This document shows positions 22,625 to 27,726 of a stretch of 27,726 nt of DNA, piece after piece; the stretch's first letter is position 1; the number at the start of each line of letters is the position of its first letter. This DNA is from an uncultured Clostridia bacterium (GTDB taxonomy: Bacteria > Bacillota > Clostridia > TANB77 > CAG-508). Made by a program: the position numbers and the translations under genes. The notes under the pieces are model-generated. The model was given only the letters and a program-made list of their open reading frames with translations, was not told where the DNA came from and did no database searches. The stretch is taken from assembly GCA_934149165.1 (NCBI GenBank), contig CAKPDY010000020.1:1-27726 (forward strand). The letters are read 5' to 3'.

Positions 22625-23989
22625 ATGGAGATTATATTTTCAGAAATGATAAAAATAGTAAATATGGATACATTTGTGCAATGGTTTATTGTAACAATAT
22701 TATGTGCATGTAGTCTTGAATATATAGATCTTTTGTTATTAAAAAAATTATTTGTTGTAAAAACAAATAAAAAACAAGAAATGTTAATTATTACAATAGG
22801 AACTATATTAAGAGTAATTATCACAATGCTTATTCCAGCTCCATATTACAGAATTATTACAACTATTATAGATATGATATTATATAAGAAAATTCTAAAA
22901 CAAACTATTGAAAAAAGTATATTAATATCAGCAATAAACTTAATAACTGTTATGTGCATGGAAGCATTATTTGCAAAATTATATTGTGAAATATTTAAAA
23001 ATATAGAAGTTTATCAACAAGGAATGTATAGCTATAAATATAAATTTTGTTTAATAATGTCAATTTCTATTGTTAGAGTAATAATTTATAATATTGTGGA
23101 TAAAAGAAAAATAACTATAAATATAAAAGATAATATAAATAAAAAAATACGCAATAATATTATTATAATTTCAATTATAGAAGAATCTCTTATTTTTTTC
23201 AATACAATAGAAATGACAATATATATTACAAAATTCCCATTTAGTATTTTAGTATTAGATTTAATAGCATTAATTATTTTCTATTATATGAGTATAAAAA
23301 ATTTTATTATATTAAATGCATTAGAAGAAAGAGATTTAAAAATAAATAACCTACAATCATATAATAAAACTTTATCTATTATGTATGATAGTATACGTGG
23401 TTTTAGGCATGATTATAGCAATACTATTCAAGCATTAAATGGGTATGCACAAATTGGAGATACAGAAGTAATAAAAGATATGTGTAATTCGATGCTTCAG
23501 GAATGTAGAGATGTAAATAATATGGGAATATTAGATCCAGAAATTATAAATAACCCAGGAGTATATAGTATTTTAACTAATAAATATTATTTGGCAAGAG
23601 AAAATAATATAAAAATGAATGTTGAGGTTATGATTAACATACATGAAATAAAAATGTCAAATTATGAATTATGCAAAATATTAGCAATATTATTAGATAA
23701 TGCAATAGATGCTGCGAAAGAGTGTGATGAAAAAGTTATTAATGTTAAATTTATAAAAGATTATAAAGTTAATAGAAATCTAATTATTATAGAAAATAGT
23801 TATGATGAAGTTGATATTGATTTAGATAAAATATATGAAAAAGGCTATACAAGTAAAAAAGATAGTGCAGAAAAGCATGGTCTAGGGTTGTGGACTGTTA
23901 GAAAAATTTTAAGTAATAATAATAATTTGAATTTGTTTACAAGTAAAAATGATTTATTTTGTCAACAGTTAGAGATTTATGATATGTAA
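22625..23989 (+). CDS. Orphan AgrC-like (HPK10) sensor histidine kinase
   Basis: The protein (454 residues from the ATG at 22625) has an N-terminal half of about six membrane segments up to residue 235. A kinase half follows: GFRHDYSNTIQAL with the phosphorylated His, then LLDNAIDAA (N box) and KHGLGLWTVRKIL (G box). His followed by Asp-Tyr-Ser-Asn and a single G box mark the HPK10/GHKL group of peptide-sensing kinases such as AgrC and ComD. No response regulator, AgrB or AgrD gene is beside it. I prefer 22625 because AAAAGGGG directly touches an earlier in-frame ATG at 22613, leaving no spacer. Ligand and partner are unknown. Confidence 0.88.
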   Translation: MEIIFSEMIKIVNMDTFVQWFIVTILCACSLEYIDLLLLKKLFVVKTNKKQEMLIITIGTILRVIITMLIPAPYYRIITTIIDMILYKKILKQTIEKSILISAINLITVMCMEALFAKLYCEIFKNIEVYQQGMYSYKYKFCLIMSISIVRVIIYNIVDKRKITINIKDNINKKIRNNIIIISIIEESLIFFNTIEMTIYITKFPFSILVLDLIALIIFYYMSIKNFIILNALEERDLKINNLQSYNKTLSIMYDSIRGFRHDYSNTIQALNGYAQIGDTEVIKDMCNSMLQECRDVNNMGILDPEIINNPGVYSILTNKYYLARENNIKMNVEVMINIHEIKMSNYELCKILAILLDNAIDAAKECDEKVINVKFIKDYKVNRNLIIIENSYDEVDIDLDKIYEKGYTSKKDSAEKHGLGLWTVRKILSNNNNLNLFTSKNDLFCQQLEIYDM

Positions 23990-24004
23990 AAAGTAAGGTT
24001 TATG

Positions 24005-24091
24005 TTGTTACTATTCAAATTTTTATGTTAAACGTGTATTTAAATTTAATATAAAAGGTAGATGTTTAATGTAAAAAAAGAATAGTAACAA
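24005..24091. repeat. Perfect 12-base inverted repeat around a 63-base core
   Basis: TTGTTACTATTC (24005-24016) is exactly inverted at GAATAGTAACAA (24080-24091). The core is AT-rich without a gene. It may be a structured RNA tail of the kinase transcript, a regulatory site or a small decayed insertion. Confidence 0.6.
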
Positions 24092-24165
24092 TGTATTATA
24101 ATTTATAACTAAAACAATGTTATAGAAATTTTGCCAAAAAATTTTGAAAAAATTTAAAAAAACTA

Positions 24166-24194
24166 TTGACAAATTTAAATAATATATTTATAAT
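24166..24194 (+). promoter_or_regulatory. Consensus sigma-A promoter of the tRNA gene
   Basis: TTGACA at 24166-24171 and TATAAT at 24189-24194 with exactly 17 bases between, about 34 bases before the tRNA. Confidence 0.85.
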
Positions 24195-24227
24195 AGAAAA
24201 TGTCTTTAGGAAATAAATAAATTATAT

Positions 24228-24302
<75 letters not shown>

Positions 24303-24307
24303 ATTAT

Positions 24308-24336
24308 GAACTTAGTTTTACTAGGTTCTTTTTTTA
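24308..24336 (+). terminator. Terminator of the tRNA gene
   Basis: GAACTTAGT (24308-24316) pairs with ACTAGGTTC (24320-24328) over a TTT loop and is followed by a run of T. The interval 24337-24461 shows nothing further. Confidence 0.85.
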
Positions 24337-24461
24337 TTTATAACCTAAATGCTGTAAAATCTGAGCATGCATTTATAGAAAAGTATAAATAAAATTATAA
24401 ATAATAAAAATATTATAATAAGTAATTAAACATAACTTTTAAAAATATATTAAATAACAAG

Positions 24462-24490
24462 TTGTATTGTAAATAAAACGGTGATATAAT
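24462..24490 (+). promoter_or_regulatory. Promoter of the GNAT-like/M23 pair
   Basis: TTGTAT at 24462-24467, 17 bases, TATAAT at 24485-24490, about 33 bases before the start codon. Confidence 0.65.
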
Positions 24491-24522
24491 TACAAAAAAC
24501 ATAAATAAAGGAAGTGTTTAGG

Positions 24523-25902
24523 ATGTATAAAAATTACGAAATTTTAGAAGTTACTACAAGAAATGAAAAAGAATATTTACATGAAATTGCACAATTAGAA
24601 CAATTAGTTCTTGATGATATGATAAATAAAGGTAAAGAAGGACAATTATTTATAACAGGAAAAGATGACATAAGTCAATATATTAAATCAAATGAAAATC
24701 ATGTATATATTGCAGTAAAACAAGAAAACTGTAAAAATGTTAAACAAAAAGTAATAGCAACAACATATATTACAGAAGGGCAAATTCCTTATACATATAA
24801 TGATATAACAAAATATTTTAAATGTGATGATAAATATAAAGAACATGTAAAATCAAAATATAAGAATTCAGCTGAATATGAAAAAGCTATTAGAAAAAGC
24901 TATATTGAAAAAATACTTGCCTTTAGATATGCCAGAAATGTAATTTTAGAAAAATTTTTATCAAATGAAGAAAAAGAGTTATTAAGTAAAAATATGGATA
25001 TAGATAATGCTAAAAATGAAAAATTGCTTGAATTAATAAAATTAGAGTATAATAATCCTAAAAATCAATTTCATGAGAAAAGCAAAATTAGAGAAGAGTT
25101 TAATAGAAATATGTCATTATATATGATGTATATAAAAAAAGACTTAAATGAATATAATGATTTTTATTGGTTAAATTTTGATGATTTGAAAAATGAATTT
25201 TTATCTAAAAATAGCGAAAAAGTAAAAAATTCATTAAACCAGTTTGAATCAATTAATTCAGATATTAAAACATATGATGAAATAATGAGATTACAAAAAC
25301 ACAAAATATATGAGAAATCAAATAATATAAATTTATCTAAATATTATAATGCACATACATATAATACAATTGAAATAGATACATATTTAACAATTCCAAA
25401 TGAAAGGGAAAAAGGTCTTGCTAAAATTTTAGTTTTTGAAGGTTTAAAAGAAACTTTAAAAAAACAGGCGAATAATACTAAAAATGAAGATGTTTATTTA
25501 GTGTCAACATTACATAAAGATAATTATTCATCAAAATATGTGTCAGAATTTTTTGGTTTAAAAGATTATTTATTTGTGAATAGAAGAGCAGGGAGAGATA
25601 GACAAGTTCATATTTTAGGAATGAAAAGAAGCGAAATTCCACAATATATAGAAAAAATGGAAAAGAAATTTGCGGTTTTATATGACTATAATCCAGGTAA
25701 TATTAATATAAGTAATAAAGATAAATTAAATGTTCTTCAAGAACAACTGCAATATGAAGAACAGGAATTGGAAAGACTAGGAGAAATGAGTAATTCTTCA
25801 AAAATGACAGATTATATTAATAAAAAACATCAAAATGTTATGAAATTAAAGTCTGATATTAATTTAATACAAAATAAGGAGGAAAAGTTATGGGAAAAAT
25901 AA
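24523..25902 (+). CDS. GNAT-fold-like protein of unknown substrate
   Basis: The 459-residue soluble protein starts at an ATG with AAAGGAAG about 8 bases upstream. Residues near 10-80 look like the first half of an acetyltransferase fold (EIAQLEQLVLDDM, then HVYIAVKQE and KVIATTYITEGQ). A long helical charged insertion occupies about 90-270. Then EIDTYLTIPNEREKGLAKILVFEGLKETL resembles GNAT motif A, where RxxGxG/A binds acetyl-CoA, and VYLVSTLHKDN and FFGLKDY follow like motif B. The C-terminal 80 residues form a Lys/Glu/Gln-rich coiled coil. It overlaps the M23 gene by 13 bases and thus is translationally coupled to it. The acetyltransferase call is a pattern-level guess. No export signal is present. 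Confidence 0.55.
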   Translation: MYKNYEILEVTTRNEKEYLHEIAQLEQLVLDDMINKGKEGQLFITGKDDISQYIKSNENHVYIAVKQENCKNVKQKVIATTYITEGQIPYTYNDITKYFKCDDKYKEHVKSKYKNSAEYEKAIRKSYIEKILAFRYARNVILEKFLSNEEKELLSKNMDIDNAKNEKLLELIKLEYNNPKNQFHEKSKIREEFNRNMSLYMMYIKKDLNEYNDFYWLNFDDLKNEFLSKNSEKVKNSLNQFESINSDIKTYDEIMRLQKHKIYEKSNNINLSKYYNAHTYNTIEIDTYLTIPNEREKGLAKILVFEGLKETLKKQANNTKNEDVYLVSTLHKDNYSSKYVSEFFGLKDYLFVNRRAGRDRQVHILGMKRSEIPQYIEKMEKKFAVLYDYNPGNINISNKDKLNVLQEQLQYEEQELERLGEMSNSSKMTDYINKKHQNVMKLKSDINLIQNKEEKLWEK

Positions 25903-26495
25903 TTGAATATACATGGCCAATTATGCCAAAATATAAAGTTGTAGAACATGATAAATATGGAATTCGTTTAAATCATTATGTATTGTTTAAACAAAGAGCA
26001 CATTCAGGGTTCGATATAACAGCTGATTATGGAACAGATGTTAAAGCAATGGCAAAAGGAAAGGTAATATGTACAGGTTTTGATGGAACAACAACAGAAG
26101 GGCTTGATAAATTTAATATGGGGTATGGAAATAGAGTTGAAATTTTAAATGAAGATGGAAGAAGAACAGTATATGGGCATTTAAGTGAGATTTTAGTAAA
26201 AGAAGGAGATACTGTAGATAACAATACTGTTATTGGAAAAACAGGGTGTTCTGGTGGTTCAAGAGTTCCACATTTGCATATTGAAATTAGAAAAGCTAAT
26301 ACTGAAGAAACAGGACTGGAATATACATTAAATCCATTAGATGTATTACCTAAAATTGATTTTTCTAAAATAAATTTAGAATTTAATCAAAAACCTTATT
26401 GTGACTTATGGAAAAAAATGGAAAATAAAACTAATCCATGGGGATTTTGCAAGGAAGATGTTTGGTATTCTGAAAATGAAAATTATATAAAATAA
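25890..26495 (+). CDS. M23-type peptidase domain protein without a signal peptide
   Basis: The 201-residue protein is almost entirely an M23 (LytM) domain: HSGFDITADYGTDVKAMAKG with the HxxxD zinc ligands, YGHLSEI, EGDTVDNNTVIGKTG and PHLHIEIRK with HxH. M23 domains cut peptidoglycan peptides outside the cell, but this protein starts MGKIIEYTWPIMPKYKVV with no signal peptide or membrane segment and has AGGAGG upstream of the ATG, so the start is secure. It may leave the cell by lysis, through another route, or work on a cytoplasmic target. Coupling with the GNAT-like gene suggests a joint function. The last 45 residues are unassigned. Confidence 0.85.
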   Translation: MGKIIEYTWPIMPKYKVVEHDKYGIRLNHYVLFKQRAHSGFDITADYGTDVKAMAKGKVICTGFDGTTTEGLDKFNMGYGNRVEILNEDGRRTVYGHLSEILVKEGDTVDNNTVIGKTGCSGGSRVPHLHIEIRKANTEETGLEYTLNPLDVLPKIDFSKINLEFNQKPYCDLWKKMENKTNPWGFCKEDVWYSENENYIK

Positions 26496-26543
26496 AAAAA
26501 TTAAATTAAGATAAAATTTTTATAAATTTAATATTAAAAATGG

Positions 26544-26572
26544 TTGACAGAATTAAGTATACATATTATAAT
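26544..26572 (+). promoter_or_regulatory. Perfect consensus sigma-A promoter of the LSm-like gene
   Basis: TTGACA at 26544-26549, 17 bases, TATAAT at 26567-26572, the only fully consensus protein-gene promoter here. Its leader of about 60 bases has a small hairpin (26609-26624) ending directly before the AAGGAGG site, which could mask or expose translation start. Confidence 0.8.
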
Positions 26573-26640
26573 CTATATGCAAAAGCCAAGAATAAATTCA
26601 TAAGACATAAGCATAAATATGCTTAAGGAGGAATTATTAT

Positions 26641-26919
26641 ATGACCAATTGGTTGCGGAAAAACAAAGGACAGATAGTTATTTTATATTGTGTAAATGGT
26701 ATAAAAATAACTGGAAAAGTAACAAAAGTGAAGAAAAAAAGTGTTAAAATTTCAGAACAAGGCAAAGTAAAAAAAGATGGACAGTTTGTTCCAAATACCA
26801 CATATGACACTGGTAAAAATTTTATAGTTAATATGTGTAATATTGTATATTGTACAATTGGAAGTATAGAAGATTGTTCTGGAATAATAAAGCACGAGTA
26901 TAGTGATTGTGAAGAGTAA
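26641..26919 (+). CDS. Small LSm/Hfq-like protein with a zero-frame CGG codon
   Basis: The 92-residue protein has an ideal AAGGAGG site and promoter. The core GQIVILYCVNGIKITGKVTK followed by KKKSVKI has the look of an Sm-type bent beta sheet, in which Hfq and LSm proteins keep NG and G positions, but the match is loose and the family is not certain. Four Cys residues lie in the second half. Codon 6 is CGG (26656-26658), read in frame 0 to give the whole protein; a +1 shift there would give an 11-residue product ending at TAG. So it is the one local-style gene in the window that does not fit CGG shifting. Either CGG is read in frame at some rate, or decoding controls this gene. Confidence 0.7.
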   Translation: MTNWLRKNKGQIVILYCVNGIKITGKVTKVKKKSVKISEQGKVKKDGQFVPNTTYDTGKNFIVNMCNIVYCTIGSIEDCSGIIKHEYSDCEE

Positions 26920-26965
26920 AAATAAAGTGGTAGGAGTTAAAAAAAACTTTCTACCACTTTATTTT
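26919..26965. terminator. Bidirectional terminator
   Basis: Fifteen-base perfect arms (26919-26933 and 26951-26965) end in A and T tracts, so the hairpin can stop transcription from both the LSm-like gene and the HPF gene. Confidence 0.88.
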
Positions 26966-26987
26966 AGTATATTTTTTATTATATGTA

Positions 26988-27524
26988 CTAAGCTTCTGGT
27001 TCTAATAAACCAAAGTTTTTACCATCTTTTAATTTAAATATTACATTAACTTTTCCAGTGTCTATATTAACAAATGCTAAAAATTTATCTTTAATTCTTT
27101 CAGATAAAATTAATTTTGCGTCTTCTGCAGACATTGGTTTTAATTCATAATATGATGTTTTTAATATTTCATTTTCAACTTGATGATCTTGTGCACCAAA
27201 TCTTATGTCTTCTTTAGCTTTTATTGAACCACTCATATTTTGTTTTTCTTTTTTTGCTTTTGTTTTTCTAATTTGACCTTCTATTATATCTATATTTTTG
27301 TCTATTGATGCATATAAGTCTTTGTGTTCTGTTACAGCTCTATAAATGTCTCCATTTATTTCTGCGTGTAGTTCAGCAACTTGATTAATACCCTCTGTTT
27401 TTATAGTTACTTGTACATCAATTTCATCTTCTGAATATTTTTGTAATCTTTCACATTTTTTTTCTAAGTAGTCCTTAATTGATTCTGTTGCTTTTAGTTC
27501 CTTTCCTGTTATTTTTATTTTCAT
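26988..27524 (-). CDS. hpf: Ribosome hibernation promoting factor, long form
   Basis: The 178-residue protein starts with MKIKITGKELKATESIKDYLEKK, given here only as a landmark within two parts: MKIKITGKELKATESIKDY and LEKKCERL. The N-terminal S30AE domain (to about 95) binds the 30S decoding region. A linker follows, then the C-terminal dimerisation domain with YYELKPMSAEDAKLILSE and FLAFVNIDTGKVNVIFKLKD, so it is the long form that pairs ribosomes into 100S particles in firmicutes. I take the ATG at 27524 with GGGAGG about 10 bases upstream; an in-frame GTG at 27533 leaves no spacer. A sigma-A promoter lies at 27581-27609. Confidence 0.95.
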   Translation of the reverse strand: MKIKITGKELKATESIKDYLEKKCERLQKYSEDEIDVQVTIKTEGINQVAELHAEINGDIYRAVTEHKDLYASIDKNIDIIEGQIRKTKAKKEKQNMSGSIKAKEDIRFGAQDHQVENEILKTSYYELKPMSAEDAKLILSERIKDKFLAFVNIDTGKVNVIFKLKDGKNFGLLEPEA

Positions 27525-27580
27525 AAAAATCACTCCTCCCAGTTAGTCTTTCTTTTGTTATAACTATGTGTTATATTTTT

Positions 27581-27609
27581 ATTATATATGGTTTTATGTT
27601 TTTTTTCAA
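27581..27609 (-). promoter_or_regulatory. Promoter of hpf
   Basis: On the minus strand TTGAAA (27609-27604), 17 bases, TATAAT (27586-27581). The sequence from 27610 to the window end holds no gene I can support. Confidence 0.75.
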
Positions 27610-27726
27610 CCTTTTTTTTGTTTTTGCTAAAAAACATGGTAAAAATGGGTCTGTCAATAATTTAGGAAAATTTCACTAAAAAGTATAGCTTATTTTAGTT
27701 GCAAAAATTTCACCTATGTACAATCT

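Noticed and set aside
27650..27675. Sequence GGGTCTGTCAATAA near the right edge as an insertion sequence end
   Set aside because: It resembles ends of some transposons, but no transposase, partner repeat or target duplication is visible before the window stops.

Overview
The window looks like a chromosomal segment of a very AT-rich Gram-positive bacterium of the class Clostridia, probably an uncultured gut lineage. The evidence is the low GC, strong GGAGG ribosome binding sites, near-consensus sigma-A promoters with 17-base spacers, and the gene types: MinD/MinE with RodA, long-form HPF, a lone EndoA-type MazF, a GerS-like lipoprotein and a YvyF-like zinc ribbon. These assignments come from reading motifs; no database search was possible.

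Layout. 1-900: a gene of unlike base composition for a membrane protein, closed by a strong terminator. 865-4600: an accessory region holding an IS200 remnant, a DDE transposase in three frames, a radical SAM-SPASM enzyme with a small membrane partner, a minus-strand relaxase remnant, and an 88-base direct repeat bounding the radical SAM cassette. 4600-5340: a SanA/YdcF-like protein. 5470-9140: a compact RiPP-like cluster with an 18-residue peptide gene, a hairpin, a C39-like peptidase, a 115-residue unknown and a YcaO enzyme. 9265-12604: a DedA protein, a family 4 uracil-DNA glycosylase, and a convergent pair of cell-wall hydrolases. 12859-16455: minD, minE, rodA and dusB in one apparent operon. 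16557-21973: GerS-like protein, MazF, HtrA (minus), a pseudopilin-like protein, RNase HII and pyrimidine-nucleoside phosphorylase. 22034-27726: zinc ribbon protein, orphan AgrC-like kinase, tRNA-Gly, a GNAT-like/M23 pair, an LSm-like small protein and HPF.

The most striking signal is translational. Four breaks in three otherwise good genes (the glycosylase, rodA, and the pseudopilin-like gene twice) all sit on an in-frame CGG codon. In each, skipping the C and reading the next three bases as Gly (GGA or GGT) restores the protein. A fifth CGG stands directly before the stop of the deacetylase, and the same +1 step adds the family-like end STEGFFKQIK. CGG is otherwise almost absent in frame: only the small LSm-like gene and the foreign-looking first gene read through one. 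Out of frame the trinucleotide is common. I read this as a natural +1 frameshift, or four-base CGGN decoding, at a rare or unassigned Arg codon. Base-calling error is the main alternative.

The second system of interest is the peptide/C39/YcaO cluster. It has its own consensus promoter, and its peptide ends in Cys-Thr-Ala, residues a YcaO enzyme could cyclise. The radical SAM cassette is a third candidate peptide-modification locus, bounded by direct repeats and so possibly mobile.
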